Below, in pieces: positions 47,052 to 56,171 of a stretch of 64,000 bases of DNA. The notes below the pieces were generated by a model. The model had not been told where the DNA came from. It was given only the letters and a program-made list of their open reading frames with translations, and did no database searches. Numbering within the stretch: position 1 is the stretch's first letter; each line of letters starts with the position of its first letter. Both the position numbers and the translations under genes were made by a program. Source of the stretch: JAWKTM01 sp041399085 (GTDB taxonomy: Bacteria > Planctomycetota > Planctomycetia > Pirellulales > Pirellulaceae); contig JAWKTM010000009.1 in assembly GCA_041399085.1 (NCBI GenBank), positions 124,001 to 188,000 of the forward strand, read 5' to 3'.

Positions 47052-48119
47052 ATGGGAAGCTTCGCCAACAGCCTGCATGTTCGAGGCGCCGACACCGAAG
47101 CCGTAAGCAGCGCGATCCGCCGCATCATGCAAAACAACGGCTTTGTCACAACCGACGAAGCGCCATCGGAGGAAGCGATTTGGGGCATGAGTTCTTCGCC
47201 TCGAGCCATGCATGTGTCCGAAGCCAGCGACGGCTGGGTCACGGTACTCGACAGCGATCTGATGAACATGTCCGATCTGGGCCTCGAATTGAGCCGGCTG
47301 CTCGAAACCTATGTGATCCTGTTTTTGGTGAACGACAGCGACTCGTGGCATTATCAACTGTTCTACGCCGGTGGCGATATCGACTCGTTTGATTCGTCCG
47401 GCGAATACGTGGACGAAGGGGACGATGAATTCGACGATGAAAGCTTGGCCCACGGCGGCTTGCGTCTCTTTCCCAACGAGGAAGCCGCATCGGACGACGA
47501 AGACGCCGAAGACGAAGCCACGGATGACATCGAAGCCTTGGAGCTCGACGGTCCATTCAATCCGTTTCTCGATTCGGAAGATGCCGAGGCCGATGACATC
47601 GATCCGGCCATGGCAGCCCGGTTGGCGTCGATGCCTCCCGAATTTCGCGAGCACATCGACCAGTTGTTTGCGGCCGTGCAGCAGGATATGCCGGACGACA
47701 TGCGAGCCATCCAGCTAAAGATCGACGCCAATACGGCCACGGCGGAGGACCAGGCGAAGTTCCAGAACTGGCTGATGCAGCAGATGCCGATGTTCGTACA
47801 AGAACTGTCCGAAGCGTTTGCCTCGGAGCTGGAATTGGGCGGCGAAACGAATCCGCCTAGCGAGGAAGACTTGCTCGAACACCTGGCTTTTCTGCGCCCG
47901 CTGCTCAAACCCGGCGTCTCATTGGACGAAGCCGTGGAAGTGATGGGCGAGCTGTCGGTGTTCGCCGAGATGGCGCTAGCCAAGTTCTTGCCGCTGGTGG
48001 GCATCAATCCGCTGCATGCGTATTTGAGCTACGCGTACCGCCAAGACCACACCACCGAAGAACTGGACCAAGCCGGCATCCGTTTCCGCGATCATTTGAA
48101 ATTCAAGACGGCGACTTAA
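47052..48119 (+). CDS. Acidic protein of unknown function
   Basis: 355 residues from the ATG at 47052, which has AGGAA at a better distance than the ATG at 47046. Residues about 110-180 are an Asp/Glu-rich stretch (for example DEDAEDEATDDIEALELDG). The N- and C-terminal parts look folded. No signal peptide and no family recognised. Confidence 0.8.
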   Translation: MGSFANSLHVRGADTEAVSSAIRRIMQNNGFVTTDEAPSEEAIWGMSSSPRAMHVSEASDGWVTVLDSDLMNMSDLGLELSRLLETYVILFLVNDSDSWHYQLFYAGGDIDSFDSSGEYVDEGDDEFDDESLAHGGLRLFPNEEAASDDEDAEDEATDDIEALELDGPFNPFLDSEDAEADDIDPAMAARLASMPPEFREHIDQLFAAVQQDMPDDMRAIQLKIDANTATAEDQAKFQNWLMQQMPMFVQELSEAFASELELGGETNPPSEEDLLEHLAFLRPLLKPGVSLDEAVEVMGELSVFAEMALAKFLPLVGINPLHAYLSYAYRQDHTTEELDQAGIRFRDHLKFKTAT

Positions 48120-48128
48120 ACGCGGGCG

Positions 48129-48154
48129 GGCAGCGACGGCGTTGACTCGCTGCC
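48129..48154. terminator. Hairpin between convergent genes
   Basis: GGCAGCGA (48129-48136) pairs with TCGCTGCC (48147-48154). There is no T-tract on either side. It could stop convergent transcription, but is weak evidence. Confidence 0.3.
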
Positions 48155-48169
48155 TCGCAACGGGCTGGC

Positions 48170-49741
48170 CTATCGCACGCGGCACTTGAAGCGGATCACG
48201 CCGCCTTCGCCCACCGGCAATGGGTCGACAATCTCCCAGCGCAACACGAGCGACTCGCCTTCGTTCTCTTGCGTCATGAAGTTCGACTTGAGATTGCAGA
48301 CCTGCGTTTCGTCGACGTATTCCAACCGCGTGGTCAAGCTGTCGATGATCGTGACGTTGCCAACCACTTGCTCGCCGATGTTGTCAAAGCGAATCGTGAA
48401 CTCGACGAGCTCGCCCGGCGCGGCGTCGGCCTTGGAAGCCAGCTTGCAGATTCGCAGCCGGGGCTTGCCGCCCGTCTCATAGGTATAGGTGGACTGAGCG
48501 GCCGCGTCGCTCTCGATGACCGACGCGATCTCCTCGCCGATCACCACCTGCAACGCCACGTTATCCGTCCAAGCCACCGCGGCTTGCAAGCTGTTCGCCA
48601 AACGTGCTTTCTCCGAAGCGTCGTACTGACCGCGGCGCACGATCAGGAAGTCTTCATACGGTTTCAAATCGGCGTCGAAGCGAATCGCGCCTTGCACGCG
48701 ATCGGCTTGCAATCCGCGAGTCGTGTCGCGAAAGCTGGGCGTGGTCGTCAGGCCCACGTTGCGGCCGGGCTGCAAAGGCTGCATCACGTCGCCCACGACA
48801 GTCAGCTCGTTCTGTTGCACCAGCATGGCGTCGTTCGTCGCGCCGGCAATGTGTTCGCGAATCTGGAAGCCCACGGCTCCGGTCACCTTGCGCACGGCCG
48901 CGAATCGCGGAGCGTAAATCTTCACGCGATTGCTGGGCTGCACGACCGTCTCGCCTTCGAGCGTGTCGTAGTGCAGGATCGTGTCCTCTTGATCCAGTCC
49001 GTTCACATCCCAATTCGGTTGCACGCGAGCTTCCAAACGGCGATCGCCGCCGTCGTAGATGTATTCATCCGGCGGCCAAGGGCAGGGGAGTCCGTCGGGC
49101 TGCCATTGTCCTTCGGGAGCGTGGATGATTTGCGGATAAGGCGCTGGGCAAGCGGCCGAAGGAACCATCTCGGGCGGCGCGCCGGTATAAGCCATCTCGG
49201 GCAAAGCCGCGGGCGCCGCGCCGTGCGACCACTGCACCGGCCGCACGATGTAGTCGCCATCGCGCGATGCGTTTGGCATCTGAACATGCTTCATCTGAAC
49301 ATGCGGCATCGTTCCAACCGGCATCTGAACCGACGCGGGACGCACGTCGCTGGCCGAATGCACTTCGTCTTCGTCGCTCAGCGAATAGGACGCCGGCGGC
49401 GGCGCGAGGCCGCTGACTAAACCGGGCAACGGCGCGACGGGCGCGGAAGCCGGCATCGCTGCGGGTTGCGACGCCGGTACGTTGCGAACCGCCATCGCAT
49501 GGGAATCGGTCGCCGAATTCGCCGCGTGCGGTTCGGGCCGCGTCGGATTATTTTGTCGAGCTTCATCCTGCCGAACATCATCCTGCCGAGCACCGCGAAA
49601 ACGCGACAGCGCATCCCACGGCGCCGAGCGACTCGGTTCAGACGCGCCGGGCTCGGCCGATCGGCTGCCGAACGGAGTGCGGCAAGCGCACATACTGAGT
49701 GCCATGCACACGACCACGATCGCTTGCCAACGGATGTTCAT
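48170..49741 (-). CDS. DUF11-domain lipoprotein
   Basis: 523 residues from the ATG at 49741 (GGGAG upstream); an ATG at 49786 with AAGGA is an alternative. The signal peptide ends in a lipobox (VVCMALSMCAC). A long low-complexity Pro/Ala/Asp-rich N-terminal half follows. The C-terminal domain (GELVEFTIRFDNIGEQVVGN, VTIIDSLTTRLEYVDET, LRWEIVDPLPVGEGGVIRF) is a DUF11-type beta-sandwich repeat. A structural cell-surface role is likely. It is last in an operon-like run with two paralogous secreted proteins. Confidence 0.85.
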   Translation of the reverse strand: MNIRWQAIVVVCMALSMCACRTPFGSRSAEPGASEPSRSAPWDALSRFRGARQDDVRQDEARQNNPTRPEPHAANSATDSHAMAVRNVPASQPAAMPASAPVAPLPGLVSGLAPPPASYSLSDEDEVHSASDVRPASVQMPVGTMPHVQMKHVQMPNASRDGDYIVRPVQWSHGAAPAALPEMAYTGAPPEMVPSAACPAPYPQIIHAPEGQWQPDGLPCPWPPDEYIYDGGDRRLEARVQPNWDVNGLDQEDTILHYDTLEGETVVQPSNRVKIYAPRFAAVRKVTGAVGFQIREHIAGATNDAMLVQQNELTVVGDVMQPLQPGRNVGLTTTPSFRDTTRGLQADRVQGAIRFDADLKPYEDFLIVRRGQYDASEKARLANSLQAAVAWTDNVALQVVIGEEIASVIESDAAAQSTYTYETGGKPRLRICKLASKADAAPGELVEFTIRFDNIGEQVVGNVTIIDSLTTRLEYVDETQVCNLKSNFMTQENEGESLVLRWEIVDPLPVGEGGVIRFKCRVR

Positions 49742-49850
49742 CGTCAAGCTCCCCGCGTCCGTCGTTCGATCAACTTGGCAGTTCATAGTTCGGTCCTTCT
49801 CGACAGTGCGACGACGTGGTTCGACGACGTGGTTCAACGTCTGAATTCGG

Positions 49851-50810
49851 TTAACGACGCAACGTGGCGCGATCGCCGCCGCTGGTGAATCCGTTGGGCG
49901 GCAAAGCAATGCGTGGGATGTTCGCGCGATACGCTTCCAACACCGTGCGTCGCGATGGCGAGTCCACTTGATTCAAAGCCGGTTGGCCGACGGCGTTGGG
50001 CACGGCCGGCGATCCCGGAACCGTTCGCAGGGCAGTCGGATCGCTCGGCTCCGCGGGCTCGCCCGGTCGGACTGATTCGCCAAAGTCGAGCTGCGGAAAC
50101 AACATTAACGGCGGCGTCTCGAACGGCAGTTGTCCGGTCAACGGATCGACTTCCGCCGTTCGCGATCCCATTCGCAAGATCGCCATCGGCCGGCCAAGCT
50201 CGTCGGCCACCTGCAACGGATCAGTCGCCTCGCTGACATCGAAATATCGTTGCTGGTTGCCTTCCTGCGGAATCGGATAAGCTCGGTCGGGATGCTCCAG
50301 ATAGATCACGCGAGTGACATACGCTCCGCGGATCGCCATCTCCAATTCATCCTGAGTCACATCGATCGGAATCGGATAATGAGCCGCTTGTCCGGCCGGC
50401 GGATGCAAGCGATTGATGACTTCGATCGACGGGAACACTTCGGCATTCGGATGGCCCGGAATGTTGCCGACCTTAAAGCGATAGACGCAACCGATCTGCA
50501 TGCCGGCTTGTACCACCGTTGTCACCGGCGGCTGAAAGGAACCTTCCGCGGCTAGCGAGATCAGCGAGCCTTCGGGCGTTTGAATTCGTACCGGTTGAAA
50601 GTAACCGGCCATCGGTCCGCCGCGTAGCAACTGGCCTTTACCGACGGTCCCTGGCGGCAAGTCCGCGCGGTGGAAGTAATGCACCGGTTTTCGTTGAGCC
50701 CACGCGTCGCTGGGCACGGACAACGACAGGCAACTCGCCAGCAACAGCAAACCGACCAAGCCGCTCCGACGACACAATCTCGGCATCCAGGCAGAGCAGT
50801 CAACCAACAT
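49851..50810 (-). CDS. Secreted protein, paralogue of the upstream gene
   Basis: 319 residues from the ATG at 50810. A signal peptide (VGLLLLASCLSLSVPSDAWA) leads a domain with CVYRFKVGNIPGHPNAEVFP and YVTRVIYLEHPDRAYP, which align with YRLKVTNIEGLEGVELYP and FVTKVIYLPDPEF of the gene at 50898. The rest is Pro-rich. No family name known to me. It lies 109 bases from the DUF11 gene start. Confidence 0.8.
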   Translation of the reverse strand: MLVDCSAWMPRLCRRSGLVGLLLLASCLSLSVPSDAWAQRKPVHYFHRADLPPGTVGKGQLLRGGPMAGYFQPVRIQTPEGSLISLAAEGSFQPPVTTVVQAGMQIGCVYRFKVGNIPGHPNAEVFPSIEVINRLHPPAGQAAHYPIPIDVTQDELEMAIRGAYVTRVIYLEHPDRAYPIPQEGNQQRYFDVSEATDPLQVADELGRPMAILRMGSRTAEVDPLTGQLPFETPPLMLFPQLDFGESVRPGEPAEPSDPTALRTVPGSPAVPNAVGQPALNQVDSPSRRTVLEAYRANIPRIALPPNGFTSGGDRATLRR

Positions 50811-50897
50811 AGCGCATCCGTCCTTCGCTGGAAGCATCCACCGCGTTCCCAGGCTTTCACCTGGGAACGCACGGGTTTTCAGACTTCGGCCCGCTCA

Positions 50898-52016
50898 CTA
50901 CTTCACTGGCAGATTCTTCTGCATGTAGTGCGGCACGCCATACGGCAGACTCGGATAGATGTTCTGCTCGTGGATTCGCATGCGGCTGACCGGCTGCGGA
51001 TAGCTGTAACCGGGGTTCTGCTTCACGTGAATCTTGAACTTCTCGACCGGTTCCGGGATGTTCATGTGCGTGTGATTCTTAATCACATGCTTCTGCAAAC
51101 CGGCCGGAGCACCAAACGGAATATGAGGCGGACCGGGCAAACCGATCGGCGTGCCGGAGATCGGCATGCCGTATTCGGGCATCGTCACGCCAGCCACGTA
51201 GCCAGGCAGCGAAGGCGGACCGTAACCGCCGCCGTAGCCACCCATGCCGTTGCCGCCGTAGCAGCCATAGCACGGAGCTCCGCCGACTGTCGCGCCATGA
51301 GCCATATAGGCAGCCGGCATCACACCGATGCCGCCCATCATGCCGGGCATCTCCAAGTCTTTATTGCCGATGCGAATCACGGCCAGAATCGACCCGCGGC
51401 GATCGGCCTCAACAATCGGATCCACGCCCGGATCCAAACGCGTGCTGATCAACGTATCGATCCGCGGCAAAGCGGCTTCCTGGAATTCAGGGTCCGGCAA
51501 GTAAATCACCTTGGTCACAAAGTTCCCGGCCAAAACCTGGTCGAAATCTTCGGTCGTGAATTGAACCGGGATCGCGTTGTGAGCCAGATACGCTTCGGTG
51601 CGCGGAGTGACCGGGGCGATCTCGATCGTCGGATACAGCTCGACGCCTTCCAAACCTTCGATGTTCGTGACCTTCAGACGGTAGATGCCGTCCTGCGGAA
51701 ACTCGTTGCGGCCCGGCACGATCAGCGGTTCGCTGTCGAACATGTTGTGTCCGCTGATATCCCAGCGAACCATCATCCCTTCCGGCGTCGCGAACAAAAT
51801 CTGTACGCTCGGAGCCGGCAATGTTTCGATGCCGAATCCAGTGGGAGCCGGCGCAAGCACGCCCGGTCCCGGTCCGCCAACGCCTGGCCCTGGTTCGAGC
51901 AGCCGAATTTCCGGCGGCAGAACGTGACGATGATGCTGGCCGAAGCCGACCGCTTGCACGCAAGCGACCATCGCCAACGCGGCGACAAGCGTCCAATACG
52001 AGAAACGACTTTTCAT
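50898..52016 (-). CDS. Secreted protein, paralogue of the downstream gene
   Basis: 372 residues from the ATG at 52016, preceded by AGGGGGG. It has a signal peptide (LVAALAMVACVQAVGFG), a Gly/Pro-rich stretch, the shared domain (residues about 90-220) and a Gly/Met/Tyr-rich part (GGAPCYGCYGGNGMGGYGG) near the C-terminus. The shared domain, VYRFK/IYRLKVTN-like, indicates tandem duplication with the next gene. Function unknown, surface location likely. Confidence 0.8.
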   Translation of the reverse strand: MKSRFSYWTLVAALAMVACVQAVGFGQHHRHVLPPEIRLLEPGPGVGGPGPGVLAPAPTGFGIETLPAPSVQILFATPEGMMVRWDISGHNMFDSEPLIVPGRNEFPQDGIYRLKVTNIEGLEGVELYPTIEIAPVTPRTEAYLAHNAIPVQFTTEDFDQVLAGNFVTKVIYLPDPEFQEAALPRIDTLISTRLDPGVDPIVEADRRGSILAVIRIGNKDLEMPGMMGGIGVMPAAYMAHGATVGGAPCYGCYGGNGMGGYGGGYGPPSLPGYVAGVTMPEYGMPISGTPIGLPGPPHIPFGAPAGLQKHVIKNHTHMNIPEPVEKFKIHVKQNPGYSYPQPVSRMRIHEQNIYPSLPYGVPHYMQKNLPVK

Positions 52017-52240
52017 GATTTCCCCCCTAAAGTTTTCCAAGCGGCGACGGCGGGCATTTCGCTGTGGACCGTCTAGCTGGAGCGATCTAAAATGCCGCCC
52101 GCCTGTTGGCGACGGTTGGTCGACGGCCGCGAGTGGCTCGCATTTGGGTCGATCCGCGCTGCGGCGCGGACCCTATCTCCGTGATCTTTTGTTCGGCGCG
52201 GTACGACACATTTCTTTGGCAAAATCCGTACAACCGCAAC

Positions 52241-53296
52241 ATGAAATACAGACTGCCCATCTTCACGTTGCTGGGACTCGCGGCCATGACCGTCGCGGCG
52301 GCCGAGTGGATGATCGCCCCAGGGTGTTTATCGCGAGCGTTGGCTCAATCGCCATCGGCGGCCAGCGAAGCCCCGGCTGATTCCTCGATCGACTACGGCG
52401 CCCCCGGTTCCGATGCCTCGGCGACCGAGAACATTTTGACGACGGCCGCTCGGCGGCTGCACGAATCGCCGCCGTTCGAGGCCAAGTTGCGTGAGCGGAT
52501 CGATCTGTTCGGCCAGCAATTGGTGGGTTCCGGCGTCTATATGCAGGCAGGGCAGGGGAGCGACCAATTCCGCTTGGAGCTGAAAATCCAGTTGGCCGAT
52601 CGGATGACCAGTTTGACGCAAGTTTGCGACGGGCGCTATGTCTGGACGCGACGCGACCTGGGACCGGAGCAACAGTATCTCAGCCACATCGACTTGGTCC
52701 GCGTGCGACGAGCGTTGGCGGAAAGCGGCAGCGCGGCGATCCCGCCCAATCAGTGGTTGGCGATCGGCGGTTTGCCGGGATTGTTGAACGGGCTGTCCGA
52801 GAACTTCGCTTTCAACACGCCGGCCACGCATCAGTTGGGCGAACTGCCGGTCTGGACCACGAAAGGAAGTTGGCGGCCGGAGATGCTGGCCGAACTGCTG
52901 CCGAACCAAGCGGACGCGATTCTGGCCGGCAAGCCCGCGTCGCTGGAGTCACTGCCCGTGCATCTGCCCGCCTCGGTGGCCGTGGCGCTCGGCCGCGACG
53001 ACTATCTGCCGCTGTTTCCATACCGGATCGAATTCCGCCGGCTGGTCCCACGGCCCAAGTCGCCCGAATTGAAGCCAGCAGCTTCCGCCGCAACGTCCGC
53101 GACGGCATCAACAAGCGGCTCGGTCGAGCAGCCGATGCTGATTCTCGAATTATTCGAGGTCCGCAGCCCGGCCGTGATCGATCCGCGAGCGTTCACTTAC
53201 GACGCCGGCGATCAAGAGGATCATGACGAGACCGAAGCCTCATCCGCCGGCTACTCGGTTTGGGGTCCAGTCCTTAACACGTCGGTTTACGATTAG
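52241..53296 (+). CDS. Exported protein, LolA-like lipid-carrier fold possible
   Basis: 351 residues from the ATG at 52241; no strong ribosome-binding site is visible. An N-terminal signal segment (LPIFTLLGLAAMTVAAAEW) is followed by QFRLELKIQLADRMTSLTQV and CDGRYVWTRRDLG, which resembles the pattern of LolA/LppX-type lipoprotein-carrier folds. The C-terminus is acidic and low in complexity. It is divergent from the paralogue operon. Confidence 0.65.
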   Translation: MKYRLPIFTLLGLAAMTVAAAEWMIAPGCLSRALAQSPSAASEAPADSSIDYGAPGSDASATENILTTAARRLHESPPFEAKLRERIDLFGQQLVGSGVYMQAGQGSDQFRLELKIQLADRMTSLTQVCDGRYVWTRRDLGPEQQYLSHIDLVRVRRALAESGSAAIPPNQWLAIGGLPGLLNGLSENFAFNTPATHQLGELPVWTTKGSWRPEMLAELLPNQADAILAGKPASLESLPVHLPASVAVALGRDDYLPLFPYRIEFRRLVPRPKSPELKPAASAATSATASTSGSVEQPMLILELFEVRSPAVIDPRAFTYDAGDQEDHDETEASSAGYSVWGPVLNTSVYD

Positions 53297-53394
53297 GGCA
53301 TTGCTTGCTGATGATTAGGGTGGCCCGCGACTCCGTCCGCGGCGAATTCTGAACGTCCAAACAGGACGCTCCAGACAGGACACTCGGGATTGCT

Positions 53395-53705
53395 TTCGGG
53401 GCGTTTGCAACCACAGGCAGGAGCTGGAACCGCACACGGGAGCTTGGAACCGCACACGGGGCTTCGCCGTCACGGAGCTGACCGTACACGGGGACGCCGC
53501 ACACGGGACTTGGGACCGCACACGGGGAGCTTCGGTCCGTACACGGGGAGCTTCTGACCGCACACGGGGAGCTTCGGACCGCACACGGGGAGGGACCACA
53601 CGGGGAGCTTGGGATCGCACACAGCGCGGACCGTACACGGGGGCTTGGGATCGCACACGGGGAGCTTGGGATCGCACACGGGGCGCTTCGGATCGGTCAC
53701 GGGGA
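53395..53705. repeat. Second 21-bp tandem repeat array
   Basis: About 14 degenerate copies of a unit close to GGAGCTTCGGACCGCACACGG. Period is 21 bases, as in the array at 28921, with a related GGACCG core but otherwise different sequence. Open frames across the array translate to a seven-residue repeat and are not credible genes. Confidence 0.85.
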
Positions 53706-54039
53706 TCATTTTGAGACGGACTACCCGCTACACCACGACACCCAGTCGCAACCTCCGCGACTGCTCGGCTTTCGGAAGCGACACAATGACATAAACCTGC
53801 GTTCCGCCGCTCTGCTCGTCGCCACTCACGCGCCCGAGGGTTGCCCGATGCGATTCGTCGACGAAACCAAGCTTGCGGCGGGCTGCCGTCGACGGGGCGC
53901 GGAACCGAATCGACTGGCCTCCGACACCCCCGGTGAGCTACGATTGCAAAACCAGCAGCGCGGCATTCGGGCTCATACCCGTCGCGCTCGAACGCCGGGC
54001 AAGGCACAACGTGGCGCAAATCTTTCGAGGGTTTGAAAC
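53706..54039. other. 334-base region, no gene found
   Basis: Follows the repeat array and leads into the pcm gene. Open frames here have no coding character; the pcm promoter should be here. Confidence 0.5.
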
Positions 54040-55302
54040 ATGCAAGCTGGACGTTTTCCGCGAATCCGCATCGCGCGGCTCGCCCGCCAGATTTTCGGCC
54101 TGATTCTCTTCATCACTTGGTTCGCAACGATGACCTTACCCAGCTCGGCCCAGTTTCGCGAATCCTTCGAGACGGCTCGCAAACGCATGGTGGACGAAGT
54201 GATCATCGGGGCCGGCGTCCAAGATCCGAAGGTGATCGCCGCCATGCGCAGCACCGCTCGGCACGAATTCGTGGCCGCCAAGTACCATCCGCAGGCTTAC
54301 TTCGACATGGCGTTGCCGATCGGCGACAGCCAAACGATCAGCTCGCCGTTTATCGTGGCCTATATGACCGAGTCGCTCGACCCGCAGCCAACCGACCGGG
54401 TGCTGGAGATCGGCACTGGCAGCGGTTATCAGGCCGCCGTGCTCAGTTCGCTGGTCCGCGATGTCTATACGATCGAGATCGTCGAGTCGCTGGGAAAGCG
54501 GGCCGAACGGACGCTCAAGCGACTTCGCTATGACAACGTCCACACGAAGGTCGGCGATGGTTTTCTCGGATGGGCCGAGCACGCGCCGTTCGACAAAATC
54601 ATCGTCACCTGCTCGCCGGAAAAGGTGCCTCAGCCGTTGATCGATCAACTGCGCGAAGGCGGCTTGATCGTGATTCCGGTCGGCGAGCGGTATCAGCAGA
54701 CGCTGTATCTGATGCGGAAGAAGGACGGCAAGCTGGAATCCGAGGCCCTGCGTCCGACGCTGTTCGTGCCCATGACCGGAGCCGCCGAGAACGCTCGCGA
54801 GGTGAAGCCCGATCCGGCGAACCCGCGGGTCGTGAACGGCACGTTCGAGGATCCGCCCGCGGCCAACGGGTTTGTCAGCGGTTGGTATTACCAGCGGCAA
54901 ATGGAATGGAAGACGTCGGACGAAGCTCCGCAGTCGGCTCATTACGTCGAGTTCTCCAACGAGGAGGCGGGCCGCAGTTCGCATCTGTTGCAGGGATTGC
55001 CGATCGATGGCCGCCGCGTGGCCGAAGTGGAGCTGTCGGCGTGGGTGAAAGCCACGAACGTCTATCCGGGCAATCATCCCGAGGAATTGCCGGCCGTGGC
55101 GATCAGCTTTTACGACGAGAATCGCCAGGATGTGGGCCGCGATTGGATCGGCCCGTTCCACGGCACCAGCCGTTGGGATCAGAAGTCGAAGACCGTGCGA
55201 GTTCCGATTACGGCTCGCGAAGCCATTGTCCGCATCGGCCTGTTCGGCGCGACCGGCGCCTTCGCCGTGGACGACGTCAAACTGGTGCCAACCGCGCGAT
55301 AG
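54040..55302 (+). CDS. pcm: Exported protein-L-isoaspartate O-methyltransferase fused to a carbohydrate-binding-like domain
   Basis: 420 residues. The N-terminus has a hydrophobic signal segment (LILFITWFATMTLPSSAQ). The methyltransferase follows: GDSQTISSPFIVAYM, the SAM-binding VLEIGTGSGYQAAVLSSLV, and the segment IIVTCSPEKVPQPLIDQL. Ordinary Pcm is about 210 residues. From about residue 265 an extra domain (NGTFEDPPAANGFVSGWYY, VELSAWVKATNV, FGATGAFAVDDVKLVP) looks like a CBM/DUF642-type beta-sandwich. A periplasmic or surface repair role is inferred. Confidence 0.85.
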   Translation: MQAGRFPRIRIARLARQIFGLILFITWFATMTLPSSAQFRESFETARKRMVDEVIIGAGVQDPKVIAAMRSTARHEFVAAKYHPQAYFDMALPIGDSQTISSPFIVAYMTESLDPQPTDRVLEIGTGSGYQAAVLSSLVRDVYTIEIVESLGKRAERTLKRLRYDNVHTKVGDGFLGWAEHAPFDKIIVTCSPEKVPQPLIDQLREGGLIVIPVGERYQQTLYLMRKKDGKLESEALRPTLFVPMTGAAENAREVKPDPANPRVVNGTFEDPPAANGFVSGWYYQRQMEWKTSDEAPQSAHYVEFSNEEAGRSSHLLQGLPIDGRRVAEVELSAWVKATNVYPGNHPEELPAVAISFYDENRQDVGRDWIGPFHGTSRWDQKSKTVRVPITAREAIVRIGLFGATGAFAVDDVKLVPTAR

Positions 55303-55326
55303 CCCGCGCTTCTAACCCACGGCAAA

Positions 55327-55420
55327 ACTTCGTTTAACCCGCAGCCGCAGGCGAGGACCAGTCGCCACTTCGTTTAACCCGCAGCCGCAGGCGAGGACGA
55401 ACCGCCACTTCGTTCCCAAC
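55327..55420. repeat. 40-bp tandem repeat, about 2.3 copies
   Basis: The unit beginning ACTTCGTTTAACCCGCAGCC starts at 55327 and 55367, with a degenerate third start at 55407. It lies between pcm and the convergent PhoU-like gene. Confidence 0.85.
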
Positions 55421-55437
55421 CGCGCCCGCAGCCCGCG

Positions 55438-56115
55438 CTACGCCTTCTTCTTGCCAAACTCTTCGCTCGAAAAGTCGATCTTGTCGAGCGGCTGAACAAT
55501 GCTGGTCAACACATTGTGGGCGTGTCCGGCAATGCGTTTGAAGTGGCGATAGGCCAGCGCGATCGCCGCCTCTTTGTGTTCGGGAACATTGCCGCGCAAC
55601 AACGTTTCGACTTGCGAATCACAGTGATCCTCGAACTCGCGAGCTTGCACGATCAAGCGTCCGGCCGCATTGTGATCCTGCTCGATGAAAGCTTCCCGGC
55701 AATCGGCCAACATTTGAGAAAGTTGGTCCTTCAAGCTAATCAAGTCGCGCTTGCGTTCGTTGTCCGGCAAACGACCGCTTTGCTCGGCGATATCAAAGAT
55801 GTTCTTGGCGTAGTCGCCCAAGCGTTCGGCGTCCTTCACCACGCTCATCAACAACAAACATTGCGGGAACGACGAGGCCCCGTGCACCGTCGCATGCACC
55901 ACGATCTCGCGGCGGATTCGTTGTTCGGCTTGATTGATCCGCTTATCGGTCTCGAACAGATCGTTGCGAATCACTTGCAGATCGGTGCCACCGAGCATCG
56001 CGTTGGCCGCGGCGTCGAACATGTGTCGGCCAGATTCCAACATCTGGGCGAACTCGGCCTGCATCTTCTTCAGCCCCGGGCTCTTGCCGGAGTTGCCGGA
56101 AAACCACTCGAACAT
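55438..56115 (-). CDS. PhoU-like phosphate regulator
   Basis: 225 residues, all-helical, with the PhoU-type pattern (ESGRHMFDAAANAMLGG, ETDKRINQAEQRIRREIVVH, VVKDAERLGDYAKNIFDIAE, YRHFKRIAGHAHNVLTSIV). It lies 56 bases after the Na/Pi cotransporter gene on the same strand, so it likely regulates that transporter. Confidence 0.85.
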   Translation of the reverse strand: MFEWFSGNSGKSPGLKKMQAEFAQMLESGRHMFDAAANAMLGGTDLQVIRNDLFETDKRINQAEQRIRREIVVHATVHGASSFPQCLLLMSVVKDAERLGDYAKNIFDIAEQSGRLPDNERKRDLISLKDQLSQMLADCREAFIEQDHNAAGRLIVQAREFEDHCDSQVETLLRGNVPEHKEAAIALAYRHFKRIAGHAHNVLTSIVQPLDKIDFSSEEFGKKKA

Positions 56116-56171
56116 CTCGTCACTCCGTTGTCACGATACCCATCGGCCAGCCACGCGCCGGCCCGAGGTTT

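Noticed and set aside
53315..54019. Minus-strand open frame rich in Arg/Pro/Val repeats
   Set aside because: It is the second 21-bp array read in an open frame; no coding evidence.
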